This document shows, piece after piece, positions 52,707 to 61,407 of a stretch of 64,000 bases of DNA. This DNA is from Sneathiella sp. HT1-7. GTDB taxonomy: Bacteria; Pseudomonadota; Alphaproteobacteria; Sneathiellales; Sneathiellaceae. Positions within the stretch are counted from its first letter, which is position 1. Each line of letters starts with the position of its first letter. The translations under genes and the position numbers were made by a program. The stretch covers positions 310,001 to 374,000 of the forward strand of contig NZ_JAJFZN010000001.1 of NCBI RefSeq assembly GCF_020731145.1, read 5' to 3'. Below the pieces are notes generated by a model that searched no databases, was not told the DNA's origin, and was given only the letters and a program-made list of their open reading frames with translations.

Positions 52707-53537
52707 ATGCCCATGGGCTTTGAAGACGTTTCCATCGAAGATTTTGCAATGGCCATTCCAGATGGCGCAAAGGTTGCAATTCCGGCGGATTATGCCGGCG
52801 TTTCCATGGAGGCGACCCGCGCCCTTATCCGGCGTCGCGTGAAAAACCTTCACCTTGTCGGCGTTCCAACCAGCGGGCTACAAGCCGAACTGCTGATCGG
52901 TGCCGGTTGTGTTAAGATATTCGAAAGTTCCGCGCTTACGCTCGGTGAATATGGCCCTGCACCCCGCTTTACAAAGGCGGTGCGTGAAGGCAGTATTGAC
53001 CTCATTGACGCCACATGCCCGGCCATTCATACGGGGCTGCAAGCGTCACAGAAGGGCATACCTTTTATGCCCCTCCGCGGTATCTTGGGAAGTGATGTCC
53101 TGAAAAACCATCCGGGCTGGAAAGTAATACAAAATCCATTCGCAAACGAAGAGGATCCGATTGTTGCCATTCCCGCGATACAACCGGATATTGCCCTCTT
53201 TCATGCGCCCCTCGCGGATCGGGATGGCAATGTCTGGATCGGACGCAAGCGGGAGTTGGTAAATATGGCCCATGCGTCAAAGGCCGCATTCGTCACTGTC
53301 GATGCTATTTCAGAAACCAGCTTGTTCGAGACGGAGGAAAAGGCAGCCGGAGTGCTCCCCGCTCTCTATGTTGGCAAAGTTAGCGTCGCCCCGAACGGCA
53401 GCTGGCCACTTCCGTTCTGGAATGGAGCAGAAGTCGATGACGCCCATATGCGCCGCTATATGGATATGGCCAAGAGTGACGAAGGCTTTCAGGATTATCT
53501 CAATGAATTTATTCTACAGGAGACGGTCCCGGCATGA
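52707..53537 (+). CDS. CoA-transferase subunit A (class I)
   Basis: A 276-residue alpha subunit of a two-chain family I CoA-transferase. It has ADYAGVSMEATRALIRRRVKNL, GPAPRFTKAVREGSIDLID, FMPLRGILGSDVLKNHPGWK and ALFHAPLADRDGNVWIGRKRE, matching glutaconate CoA-transferase and IpdA-like proteins. The beta subunit gene overlaps by 4 bases. Substrate unknown. In this locus it would activate the acid delivered by the MFS transporter. Confidence 0.9.
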   Translation: MPMGFEDVSIEDFAMAIPDGAKVAIPADYAGVSMEATRALIRRRVKNLHLVGVPTSGLQAELLIGAGCVKIFESSALTLGEYGPAPRFTKAVREGSIDLIDATCPAIHTGLQASQKGIPFMPLRGILGSDVLKNHPGWKVIQNPFANEEDPIVAIPAIQPDIALFHAPLADRDGNVWIGRKRELVNMAHASKAAFVTVDAISETSLFETEEKAAGVLPALYVGKVSVAPNGSWPLPFWNGAEVDDAHMRRYMDMAKSDEGFQDYLNEFILQETVPA

Positions 53538-54289
53538 CGAATACAGCAGAGGAAAAGAAGGCACTTATCTGCCTTATTGCCAATCTCCTGCGCGATTGCA
53601 ATCACGTCGCTGTGGGTGCCGCCTCTCCGATCCCTGGCGCAGCAGCCCTGCTTGCCAAGGCCGCTTGGGGCAAGCCAAGGTTCGTCAATATCCTTGGGTC
53701 CGTCGCCAACAATTTCTTCACCGGCGGCGGCGGGGAGCTGTTTGATTGCGCAGCACAAGGACGGATTGATGCCTTTTTCCTTGGCGGTGGGCAGATCGAC
53801 GGACAGGCGAATATCAATCTCATGGGGCGCGGTAACTATCCGAATTGCAGCCCGAGATGGCCGGGCACGTTCGGCTCCGCTTATCTTTATTTTCTAATAC
53901 CGAAAGTGATCCTGTTCAGAGAGGAACATTCCCGGCGAACTCTGGTGGAGAAAGTAGATTTCATCAGCGCGCCTGGCATTTCCGATGAAAAGACCTATCG
54001 CAAAGGCGGCCCTTTCGGTTTGCTGACCAGCAAGGCATTCTTTCATTTTGACAAGGACAAGAAACGCTTTCGCCTGGAATCCATTCATCCGACCAGTTCG
54101 CTGGAGGATATCCTTGATAATACAGGATTCTCCTTTGATTATGCAGAAGATACACCTCTGACCTCACCGCCGGATCCGGCACTGCTCGAATTGCTCAACC
54201 GGGACGTTCGGGAGAAAGTAGCGGAAGTCTACCCGAATTTTGCAGATACGATATTTCCGGTGACTTCCCACGCCGCACAGGATATTTAA
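53534..54289 (+). CDS. CoA-transferase subunit B (class I)
   Basis: A 251-residue beta subunit partner of the preceding protein, with LRDCNHVAVGAASPIPGAAALLA, FFTGGGGELFDCAAQGRIDAF and GGGQIDGQANINLMG, typical of glutaconate CoA-transferase/IpdB-like subunits. Its ATG overlaps the stop of subunit A (ATGA), which ensures equal synthesis. Whether it is a true transferase or, like IpdAB, a CoA-ring hydrolase cannot be told from sequence. CaiB/BaiF CoA-transferase follows after 36 bases. Confidence 0.9.
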   Translation: MTNTAEEKKALICLIANLLRDCNHVAVGAASPIPGAAALLAKAAWGKPRFVNILGSVANNFFTGGGGELFDCAAQGRIDAFFLGGGQIDGQANINLMGRGNYPNCSPRWPGTFGSAYLYFLIPKVILFREEHSRRTLVEKVDFISAPGISDEKTYRKGGPFGLLTSKAFFHFDKDKKRFRLESIHPTSSLEDILDNTGFSFDYAEDTPLTSPPDPALLELLNRDVREKVAEVYPNFADTIFPVTSHAAQDI

Positions 54290-54325
54290 CCCTTCACGAA
54301 AAACAAAATAAGAAGTAGGACCAAC

Positions 54326-55522
54326 ATGTCTAGTAAAGGTGCCCTCTCGGGCTTGAAAGTGATTGATCTTTCCCGTGTTCTCGGGGGGCCATTCTGTACC
54401 CAGATGCTGGGGGATCACGGTGCCGAAGTCATCAAGATTGAACCCCCGCAGGGCGATGAGACACGCGGCTGGGGCCCGCCCTATAATGATGCCGGAATTG
54501 CGGCCTATTTCTCTGGAACTAACCGTAACAAACGGTCCATCGCACTCGACATCCGCCATGACGAAGGCAAGAAGATCCTTCTCAAGCTGCTCGAAGACGC
54601 GGATGTTATCGTTGAGAATTTCAAGACAGGCAGCCTTGAAAAATGGGGCCTTGGCTATGACGAGGTTCTTTCTGAAAAGTTCCCACGGCTCATCCATTGC
54701 CGTGTTACCGGCTTTGGCGCAGATGGCCCGTTTGGTGGATATCCTGGATATGACGCTGTTATTCAGGCCTGGGCAGGTCTCATCAGCATCAATGGATCTC
54801 CCGATTCCGGTCAGGTTCGCCTTGGCATCCCACTGGTTGATCTTGGAACCGGCATGAATGCGGTTATCGGGATTCTGATGGCGGTGAACGAACGGCATGT
54901 CTCCGGCAAGGGACAATCGGTAGAGGCATCCCTGTTCGACACGGGGATACAGCTGCAGCATCCGCATGCCGCAAACTATCTGATGTCTGGTAATGCGCCT
55001 AAACTGACAGGGAATTCGCATCCAAATATTGCTCCGTATGATCTTTATCCAACACGTACGACACCTGTCTTCCTTGGTGTCGGCAATCACGGCCAGTTCA
55101 CAAAACTCTGCGCATCTCTGGGTGAGCCGGAACTCGCGAACGACCCACGATTTGCAGACAACTCACTTCGTGTGAAAAATCGCAATGCCTTGAATGAGGC
55201 TCTGAACAGGCTTTTTGCTGACAAAGACGGAGTGGAAGTGGCGACACAGCTACTGGCGGCGGGCGTTCCCGCGGGTGCCGCCATGTCTGTCCCTGAGGCG
55301 ATCAATCATCCACATACCCGCCATCGTAATATGGTCGTCGAAATGGATGGCTATAAAGGCACAGGGGTTGCCGTTAAACTGAGCCGGACTCCGGGATCCG
55401 CAAAGTCGATCCCGCCTGCCTTTGGCGCGCAGGGTCGTGACATCCTTAAGGAACATGGCTTCGGCGATGATGAAATCGAGAATTTTGTAAGTGACGGTGT
55501 TTTATGGGAACAGCCCAAATGA
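54326..55522 (+). CDS. CaiB/BaiF family CoA-transferase
   Basis: A 398-residue class III CoA-transferase. The N-terminus LKVIDLSRVLGGPFCTQMLGDHGAEVIKIEPP is characteristic and the catalytic aspartate is D172 in VDLGTGMNAV. Relatives transfer CoA between acids such as carnitine, bile acids, oxalate, succinate and mesaconate. It lies in the middle of the run MFS / CoA-transferase AB / this gene / molybdenum hydroxylase on one strand with short gaps, so the same pathway has two different kinds of CoA-transferase. Confidence 0.94.
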   Translation: MSSKGALSGLKVIDLSRVLGGPFCTQMLGDHGAEVIKIEPPQGDETRGWGPPYNDAGIAAYFSGTNRNKRSIALDIRHDEGKKILLKLLEDADVIVENFKTGSLEKWGLGYDEVLSEKFPRLIHCRVTGFGADGPFGGYPGYDAVIQAWAGLISINGSPDSGQVRLGIPLVDLGTGMNAVIGILMAVNERHVSGKGQSVEASLFDTGIQLQHPHAANYLMSGNAPKLTGNSHPNIAPYDLYPTRTTPVFLGVGNHGQFTKLCASLGEPELANDPRFADNSLRVKNRNALNEALNRLFADKDGVEVATQLLAAGVPAGAAMSVPEAINHPHTRHRNMVVEMDGYKGTGVAVKLSRTPGSAKSIPPAFGAQGRDILKEHGFGDDEIENFVSDGVLWEQPK

Positions 55523-55636
55523 CTGTCTGAATCCTAAATTTTCAATTCGGGGGTTGAAGTCGGTTCGTCCCCGTCTGATAGTATAAAGTGAGATAACCAC
55601 GGTGGGCGCACCACATAAACGAAGGTGGACAGAAAA

Positions 55637-57967
55637 ATGGTGAAATTTGGTGTAAATCAGTCAGTGGAGCGTAAAGAGGATTTTCGTCTTATCACCGGAA
55701 CGGGCGAATATACCGACGACATCTCACTGGATGGGCAGCTTTATGGATATATGCTGCGGTCGCCGGTCGCCCACGGAAAAATCCTCTCCATCGACATTGA
55801 CGAGGCGAAACAGGCCCCGGGTGTCGTAGACATCATCCTCGGACAGGAACTGGAAGCCGACAAGGCAAACCAGCTCCCCTGCATGATTCCGCTTAAAAAT
55901 CGGGACGGCAGTGATCGTGCGGACCCCGGCCATCAGGTGCTCGCCACGGAAAAGGTTCGCTACGTGGGTGATAATATCGCCTATGTTATTGCGGAAACTC
56001 TTACTCAGGCAAAAGACGCCGCAGAATTGATCTATGTCGATTTCGAAGAAGAGGACGTCGTCGTTGATACGAAAACAGCGAACGCGCCGGGTCAGCCGCT
56101 GGTCCATGACAATGTCCCGAACAATGTTGCCTTCGACTGGGATCAGGGGGATGAGAAGAACATTCAGGACGTCTTTGCCAAGGCGGACCATGTCACCGAG
56201 ATTGAACTGATTAACAACCGGGTTGTCGTAAATTCAATGGAGCCCCGCGGCCTGATCGCGGATTGGGACGGCACTGCGGGAAAAATGACCGTGAGTATGG
56301 GTACGCAAGGTGGCTGGGTCCTCCGCTCCCTGCTTGCCAACGCGATTTTGCATGTTCCCGAAGAAGATATTCGGGTGATTACGCCAGATGTCGGCGGTGC
56401 CTTTGGCATGAAGCTTTTCTTCTATTCTGAATGCGCCGTCACGGTCTGGGCTTCCCGCAAGCTAGGACGACCGATCAAATGGATTGGGGAACGAAGCGAC
56501 GCGTTTCTTTCCGATACGCAAGGGCGCGATCATGTGACCCGCGCCAAGCTCGCTTTCGATGCCGATCACAAAATTACCGGCATGATGGTGGAAACCAATG
56601 CCAACCTCGGCGCTTATCTATCCACTTTCGGCCCGTTGATCCCGACTATGGCGGCAGTAAAAGTTCTGCCGGGCGTCTATGACATCCCAAATTTCTATTA
56701 CCGCAGCATCGGCGTCTTCACTAATACAGTGCCAGTAGATGCCTATCGCGGCGCGGGCCGGCCAGAAGCCATTTATGTGATCGAACGGCTGATGGATACA
56801 GCTGCGCGAGAACTTGGCCTCGGGCAAGATGAGATCCGGCGCAAGAACTTCATTCCCGTTTCTGCTATCCCTTATACAACCTCTACCGGCTGCGTTTATG
56901 ACAGTGGGGAATTTGAGCGAATTATGGATCGGGCGCTCGTAACATCCGACTGGGCGAATTTCGCTGATCGCCGCGACGCCTCCGCCGCGAACGGAAAACG
57001 TCGAGGTATCGGCATGTGTTATTATATCGAGGCAACTGCCGGCAACCCAACTGAGACTGCCACTATCCGTTTCGAGGACGATGATCATGTAACAGTTGCG
57101 GTCGGCACTCAATCCTCCGGACAGGGCCATTCGACCGCCTATGCACAGATTGTCGCAGAGCGGCTGGGTGTCCCTTTTGAGAATATTGAGATTGTTCAGG
57201 GCGATACGGACAAGATCAAGTCAGGTGGCGGCACAGGCGGCTCCCGGTCCCTCACAACGCAAGGACCGGCCATCCATGCGGCGAGTGACGAGGTGATCAA
57301 TAAAGGGAAAGAGCTTGCAGGCCACTTCCTTGAAGCGGCGGCTGTGGATATCGAGTTCTCAGCCGAGGAGGGCGAATTTGCAATCGCCGGAACGGACCGC
57401 AAGATCGGCATTCTTGAACTGGCCCATCGCGCCCGAGGTCTGGGACAACTTCCGGAGAACCTCGCGGAGGGTCTGGATTCAGAAGCAAGCTTCACGGTCG
57501 AGGCATTCACCTATCCCAACGGCTGCCATATTGCAGAGGTCGAAATCGATGAACTCACCGGCGCGACAGAGGTTGTCCGCTATGTCATCGTCGATGACTT
57601 CGGCACAATCGTCAATCCAGCTCTGGTCCGCAATCAGGTCATTGGCGGCGTCGGTCAGGGAATTGGCCAGGCTCTTACCGAACATACGGTCTATAGCGAC
57701 GATGGGCAGCTCCTGACCGGATCCTACATGGATTATGGCATGCCACGCGCGGACAATATCCCGCTTGATCTACTCTATGAAACGATCGAGGTCCCCTGTA
57801 CCATGAACCCGATGGGCGTTAAAGGCTGTGGGGAAGCTGGGTGTATTGGCGCGCCGCCCGCCGTCATAAACGCGATTATAGACGGCCTTGCCGATCTTGG
57901 TGTCCGTCATGTCGACATGCCCGCAACGCCGCAGCGGGTGTGGAATATCATCCAGCAAGCAAGTTAG
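55637..57967 (+). CDS. Xanthine dehydrogenase family molybdopterin-binding subunit, orphan
   Basis: A 776-residue large subunit of the xanthine oxidase/CO-dehydrogenase (CoxL-like) family, which binds the molybdopterin cytosine dinucleotide cofactor and hydroxylates organic substrates. It has GTGEYTDDISLDGQLYGYML, NVAF near the first domain, AYRGAGRPEAIYVIERLMD, VGTQSSGQGHSTAY, and the C-terminal GVKGCGEAG with the presumed catalytic glutamate. The ATG at 55637 follows AGGTGG. Unusually, no FAD (CoxM) or 2Fe-2S (CoxS) subunit gene is next to it. It follows the CaiB gene by 114 bases; the neighbours suggest hydroxylation of a CoA-activated acid. Confidence 0.93.
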   Translation: MVKFGVNQSVERKEDFRLITGTGEYTDDISLDGQLYGYMLRSPVAHGKILSIDIDEAKQAPGVVDIILGQELEADKANQLPCMIPLKNRDGSDRADPGHQVLATEKVRYVGDNIAYVIAETLTQAKDAAELIYVDFEEEDVVVDTKTANAPGQPLVHDNVPNNVAFDWDQGDEKNIQDVFAKADHVTEIELINNRVVVNSMEPRGLIADWDGTAGKMTVSMGTQGGWVLRSLLANAILHVPEEDIRVITPDVGGAFGMKLFFYSECAVTVWASRKLGRPIKWIGERSDAFLSDTQGRDHVTRAKLAFDADHKITGMMVETNANLGAYLSTFGPLIPTMAAVKVLPGVYDIPNFYYRSIGVFTNTVPVDAYRGAGRPEAIYVIERLMDTAARELGLGQDEIRRKNFIPVSAIPYTTSTGCVYDSGEFERIMDRALVTSDWANFADRRDASAANGKRRGIGMCYYIEATAGNPTETATIRFEDDDHVTVAVGTQSSGQGHSTAYAQIVAERLGVPFENIEIVQGDTDKIKSGGGTGGSRSLTTQGPAIHAASDEVINKGKELAGHFLEAAAVDIEFSAEEGEFAIAGTDRKIGILELAHRARGLGQLPENLAEGLDSEASFTVEAFTYPNGCHIAEVEIDELTGATEVVRYVIVDDFGTIVNPALVRNQVIGGVGQGIGQALTEHTVYSDDGQLLTGSYMDYGMPRADNIPLDLLYETIEVPCTMNPMGVKGCGEAGCIGAPPAVINAIIDGLADLGVRHVDMPATPQRVWNIIQQAS

Positions 57968-57979
57968 ACGGTCTGCCGC

Positions 57980-58429
57980 TTGACCAGGATTTTCATTGAT
58001 GCAGATGCCTGCCCGGTAAAGGACGAAATTTATCGCGTCGCCGGGCGGCACCAATTGACGACCTATGTGGTCAGCAATAGCTGGATGCGCATTCCGCAAA
58101 GCCAGCTTATCGAGCAAATTGTCGTCGATGATGGCTTTGATGCGGCAGATAACTGGATTGCCGAAAATGCGAATTCGGGTGATGTCGTTATTACATCGGA
58201 TATACCGCTTGCGGATAGAGCTCTCAAGAAATCTGCTGTCGTCCTCGGCCCGTCTGGTAAGGCCTTTACCGAACAATCCATCGGCATGTCCCTCGCCATG
58301 CGCGACCTTAACGCGCATCTTCGCGAAACCGGCGATATCTCAGGCGGCAACGCCCCGTTCAGTAAAAAAGACCGCAGCCAGTTCCTGAATGTATTGGAGA
58401 ACACTCTGCAGAAACTGCAGAAGGGATAG
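57980..58429 (+). CDS. YaiI/YqxD (DUF188) family protein
   Basis: A 149-residue DUF188 protein, family members of which have a PIN-like nuclease fold. The signature IFIDADACPVKDEIYRVA is at the N-terminus, followed by VVDDGFDAADNWIAENA and DVVITSDIPLADRAL. Translation starts at a TTG (57980) 12 bases after the molybdenum hydroxylase stop. RNA or DNA target unknown. It is convergent with the SDR gene; a 14-bp inverted repeat lies between. Confidence 0.9.
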   Translation: MTRIFIDADACPVKDEIYRVAGRHQLTTYVVSNSWMRIPQSQLIEQIVVDDGFDAADNWIAENANSGDVVITSDIPLADRALKKSAVVLGPSGKAFTEQSIGMSLAMRDLNAHLRETGDISGGNAPFSKKDRSQFLNVLENTLQKLQKG

Positions 58430-58456
58430 GGTTACTCCCCACTCATCTCCAAGATC

Positions 58457-58495
58457 TTATCTGCCGCCAATACTTATTTTCTTGGCGGCAGATAA
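58457..58495. repeat. 14-bp perfect inverted repeat between convergent genes
   Basis: TTATCTGCCGCCAA (58457-58470) and TTGGCGGCAGATAA (58482-58495) flank an 11-base loop. The hairpin lies between the convergent YaiI and SDR genes and would act as a transcription stop in both directions, although neither side has a T-run. Confidence 0.65.
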
Positions 58496-58533
58496 TAAGG
58501 GATTATTCTCTTGTTATCTCTACATTCGAAGCA

Positions 58534-59283
58534 TCAAATCTGGGCATACCCGCCGTCGACGAATACTTCGCTACCAGTCATAAAGCTGCTATCGTCAGAG
58601 GCGAGGAACGCTGCAACAGCTGCCGTTTCGGAAGGATCGCCGATCCGGCCCAAGGGCGTCTTTTCAATGAAGCCTGCGACAATTTCATCTTCCACCCCGG
58701 TTGTTGCAAAAATATCCTTGAGCTTTTGCGTTTCCGTTGCCCCAGGGGAGAGGACATTGACCCTGACACCCGTGCCCTTGAGATCGAGAGCCCAGCTTCG
58801 GGCGAAGTTACGAACTGCTGCTTTTGATGCACTGTAAACGCTCATAGCGGGCGTACCCGTCACCCCCACAGTCGACCCTGTCAGGATAATTGAGCTGCCA
58901 GACTCAAGCAGCGGAAGCGCCTTTTGAACCGTAAATAGCGTGCCTTTGACGTTTATCTCAAATGTTTGAGCGTAATGGTCCGGGGAAATCTCGCCAAGGG
59001 AGGAAAACTCACCAATCCCGGCATTGGCGAACAAAATATCGACACCGCCCTTCTCAGTTTTCACCGTTTCGAACAGATTATCCAGATCCGCCAGGTTCGT
59101 GATGTCGCCACGAATTGCGCGTGCGTTTGTGCCAAGTTCGTCCAATGCAGCGTCCAGAGCATCCTGCCGACGCCCGAAAATATAGACAAATGCGCCTTCG
59201 GCCAAAAACCGCTTAGCTGTCGCCAGGCCGATCCCGCTTGCGCCACCGGTGATGACAGCTGTTTTTCCTTCAAGCTTACCCAT
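58534..59283 (-). CDS. SDR family oxidoreductase
   Basis: A 249-residue classical short-chain dehydrogenase. The cofactor motif is TGGASGIG at 12-19 followed by GRR (NADP preference), the catalytic S137 and YSASK with Y150 and K154 are intact, and the end is MTGSEVFVDGGYAQI. The ATG at 59283 follows AAAGGAGATC. It is divergent from the HxlR regulator with an 86-base gap. This SDR/HxlR pairing is frequent and suggests that the regulator controls this gene in response to an electrophile or aldehyde. Confidence 0.93.
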   Translation of the reverse strand: MGKLEGKTAVITGGASGIGLATAKRFLAEGAFVYIFGRRQDALDAALDELGTNARAIRGDITNLADLDNLFETVKTEKGGVDILFANAGIGEFSSLGEISPDHYAQTFEINVKGTLFTVQKALPLLESGSSIILTGSTVGVTGTPAMSVYSASKAAVRNFARSWALDLKGTGVRVNVLSPGATETQKLKDIFATTGVEDEIVAGFIEKTPLGRIGDPSETAAVAAFLASDDSSFMTGSEVFVDGGYAQI

Positions 59284-59335
59284 GATTTGATCTCCTTTAT
59301 TTGAAACTAATCTGGAGATATGGGATAGTTTCTTT

Positions 59336-59364
59336 TTGACAAGTATGCACCTTTTGGTAAGTAT
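59336..59364 (+). promoter_or_regulatory. Promoter with AAGTAT repeats before HxlR gene
   Basis: TTGACA (59336-59341) and AAGTAT (59359-59364) are 17 bases apart. AAGTAT also occurs at 59341-59346, giving a direct repeat that HxlR might bind. The -10 ends only five bases before the HxlR ATG, so the mRNA may be leaderless. The gap also holds the divergent SDR promoter. Confidence 0.45.
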
Positions 59365-59369
59365 AAGGA

Positions 59370-59741
59370 ATGAATACAGAATCCACAGAACCATCCCCCT
59401 TTATCTGCGGTCTCGACGCATCCCTGCGTATCATTGGCGGAAAGTGGAAGCCGTTGATCCTCTTTTTCCTCGGCCATGGACCAAAGCGGTACGGCGAGTT
59501 AAAGCGGGAAGTGCGCGGCGTCAGCCACAAGATGCTAATCCAGCAATTAAAGGAACTCGAGGCGCATGGTGTCGTTTTACGCACGGATTACAAAGAAGTC
59601 CCGCCACGTGTCGACTATACGTTGACGCCATTTGGCGAGAGCCTCATCGAAGCTATGGTCCCGCTGTGCGGCTGGGGCGAAAGAAACTCGGAGGTTATCG
59701 AGAAAGTGATCTCTAAACGGAAAGAAGGGGCGTCGTCCTAA
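59370..59741 (+). CDS. HxlR family transcriptional regulator
   Basis: A 123-residue HxlR-type winged-helix regulator: LDASLRIIGGKWKPLILFFLG, RYGELKREVRGVSHKMLIQQLKELEAHGVVLR, and PPRVDYTLTPFGESLIEAM. A cysteine near the N-terminus (FICGLDA) matches the redox or electrophile-sensing cysteine found in many HxlR proteins. The ATG at 59370 has no spaced Shine-Dalgarno sequence. It is divergent from the SDR gene and probably represses it. Confidence 0.93.
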   Translation: MNTESTEPSPFICGLDASLRIIGGKWKPLILFFLGHGPKRYGELKREVRGVSHKMLIQQLKELEAHGVVLRTDYKEVPPRVDYTLTPFGESLIEAMVPLCGWGERNSEVIEKVISKRKEGASS

Positions 59742-59798
59742 CGCATCTACTATGCGAGACATGTCAGGCCGCATCGGTATAGAGTGACAAAAAGAAAG

Positions 59799-59875
59799 TG
59801 GCGCACCGGGGAAGATTCGAACTCCCGACCCCTAGATTCGTAGTCTAGTGCTCTATCCAGCTGAGCTACCGGTGC
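59799..59875 (-). tRNA. tRNA-Arg (anticodon ACG)
   Basis: A complete tRNA on the minus strand. The acceptor stem pairs GCACCGG with CCGGTGC, the discriminator is G and CCA is encoded. The D arm has TAGCTCAGCTGGATAGAGCA, the anticodon stem CTAGA/TCTAG encloses loop CTACGAA (anticodon ACG, read as ICG), and the T arm contains GGTTCGAATC-type sequence (GAGTTCGAATC). Confidence 0.95.
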
Positions 59876-59967
59876 TTATTTGCCAGCCTGTCTTTGACCG
59901 ACAGCAAGGCGCGAATTGCATGTGGCGCCTGCCTGAGGATCGGGAAATTAATCAAAAGGGGGAGGCA

Positions 59968-60057
59968 ATGCAAGCGATTAAACCAGATTTTCTTAAAAAG
60001 TTGTGTCGAAATCGCTTCTTGTCGCCACGCTTTTCATTAGATACTATCTGCCACTGA
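59968..60057 (+). CDS. Possible 29-residue peptide with strong ribosome-binding site
   Basis: A 30-codon frame (begins MQAIKPDFLKKLCRNRF) is preceded by AAGGGGGAGGCA, the strongest Shine-Dalgarno sequence in this area. It lies in the gap between tRNA-Arg and the lipoprotein gene at 60153. I recognise no family. It is basic, has two cysteines, and could be a leader peptide or a chance frame. Confidence 0.3.
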   Translation: MQAIKPDFLKKLCRNRFLSPRFSLDTICH

Positions 60058-60152
60058 TTTCCGGTTACAATAACCGCTCGGCATGGAACGGCGAAATTGC
60101 CCTCCCGCTACCGGGTTTTTGCGCGCACAGAAACTAAGAGTGTTTTACAACC

Positions 60153-61322
60153 ATGGTACTCAACCTTACCCGTCCCGTTGCAGTCAGCGCCGTGTTACTC
60201 GTCGCGAGTTGCTCTTTTGTTGATGAAAAACTGCTACCGCCCCTGGCGGGCGATCCGGCGCCCACGAAATCGGGCCAGGAAGCCGTTGCCAGCGCAGAGA
60301 AGGCGGCAATGTCCGCAGATCCCACAGCGACACAAGCGGCCTTGGCATCTGCCTCTTCAGCCGGAGCTGCGCCCGCACCACAGGCTACCACAGCAAGCCG
60401 GTTCCAACTGCCGGAGGTCACCACAGCGCCAAGTACGGGCACTGTCGTTGGACAGCGGGTTGAAACGTTGCGTGACAGCCTCCGGGCTCTGCAGGCACGC
60501 GTCAACCAGAGCAGCGCCCAATTCGAGGCAATGGAAGCCTCGACCACCGCAACGTCGCAGCGCTATCACGGAACCATGGCCGCCATCAATGCACGCCTTC
60601 AGATCGGCACGACCAAGGGTAACCCGATCCTGATCAGCCAGTGGAATGAAGCCCAAAGCGACCTGGAAAAAATTGCGGCGGATGTTTCGGAGATGAACAA
60701 CCTTGCGAATACAGTCGCAGGGGACGCGGGTGAGGTTGGTTTCTTGCTCGAATCGGTACAGTCCGCCTTTGAGCTTAGCGGCGCGATAGAAGAAGATCAC
60801 CGCCAGTTGACGGTGTTGGAGGATGAAACAAGCCGGACTTCCGTCCTGACAAACCGTCTCCTTAACCAGCTCACCAATGATATTAACCGCCAGACAGCCT
60901 ATGTGGGTACTGAGCGGATGAACCTCACCAACACGTCGATCGCAATCAAGAACGGTGGATTCTTGGGATCAAGCGCTGGCACGCGTAATTACCTTGAAAC
61001 GGCCAAGGCGGCGGATACGACATCTGGGGAACGTCAGGCGTTGGTAATTATCCGCTTCGACCGGGACGATGTCGCCTATGAACAGGCTCTCTATGATGCG
61101 ATCAGCCGCACCATGCAGGAACGGCCGCAATCTTCTTTCGATGTGGTCTCCATTGCACCGCTGAACAGCAATCTGGCTAACAATCAGGTGAAGTCAGTGC
61201 AAAATGCTGAACGGGTCCTTAGGTCTCTCATTGACATGGGCCTGCCTGCGTCGCGCGTTAAACTTGCCAGCACAGCGAATGCAAATGTTGCCTCTAACGA
61301 GGTACATGTATACGTCCGGTAA
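60153..61322 (+). CDS. Lipoprotein with OmpA-like C-terminal region
   Basis: A 389-residue lipoprotein: MVLNLTRPVAVSAVLLVASC gives a lipobox with Cys at residue 20. A long alanine/proline-rich linker (about 25-95) precedes a coiled-coil region around 100-260 (ETLRDSLRALQARVNQ, DEAQSDLEKIA-type heptads). The last 100 residues, from ALVIIRFDRDDVAYE through NAERVLRSLIDMGLPASRVKL, have the outline of an OmpA-like peptidoglycan-binding domain. It would link outer membrane and cell wall, though this is inferred from fold outline. A strong bidirectional terminator follows. Confidence 0.8.
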   Translation: MVLNLTRPVAVSAVLLVASCSFVDEKLLPPLAGDPAPTKSGQEAVASAEKAAMSADPTATQAALASASSAGAAPAPQATTASRFQLPEVTTAPSTGTVVGQRVETLRDSLRALQARVNQSSAQFEAMEASTTATSQRYHGTMAAINARLQIGTTKGNPILISQWNEAQSDLEKIAADVSEMNNLANTVAGDAGEVGFLLESVQSAFELSGAIEEDHRQLTVLEDETSRTSVLTNRLLNQLTNDINRQTAYVGTERMNLTNTSIAIKNGGFLGSSAGTRNYLETAKAADTTSGERQALVIIRFDRDDVAYEQALYDAISRTMQERPQSSFDVVSIAPLNSNLANNQVKSVQNAERVLRSLIDMGLPASRVKLASTANANVASNEVHVYVR

Positions 61323-61344
61323 AATCTGACTATTACGGCAATAA

Positions 61345-61378
61345 AAAAAGCGACGGTAAATCCGTCGCTTTTTCTTTT
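61345..61378. terminator. Bidirectional intrinsic terminator
   Basis: A hairpin with arms AAAAAGCGACGG (61345-61356) and CCGTCGCTTTTT (61362-61373), five-base loop, and T-runs on both strands. It separates the convergent lipoprotein and hupE genes. Confidence 0.9.
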
Positions 61379-61407
61379 CTAGAGCCGCCTCCGCGACCGA
61401 ATATTCT

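Noticed and set aside
54164-55090. 308-codon minus-strand reading frame
   Set aside because: Antisense to the CaiB/BaiF CoA-transferase and subunit B genes; no recognisable domain.
59848-60057. 69-codon plus-strand frame
   Set aside because: Its 5' part runs through the tRNA-Arg gene; only the last 30 codons, with their own ribosome-binding site, were kept as a weak candidate.
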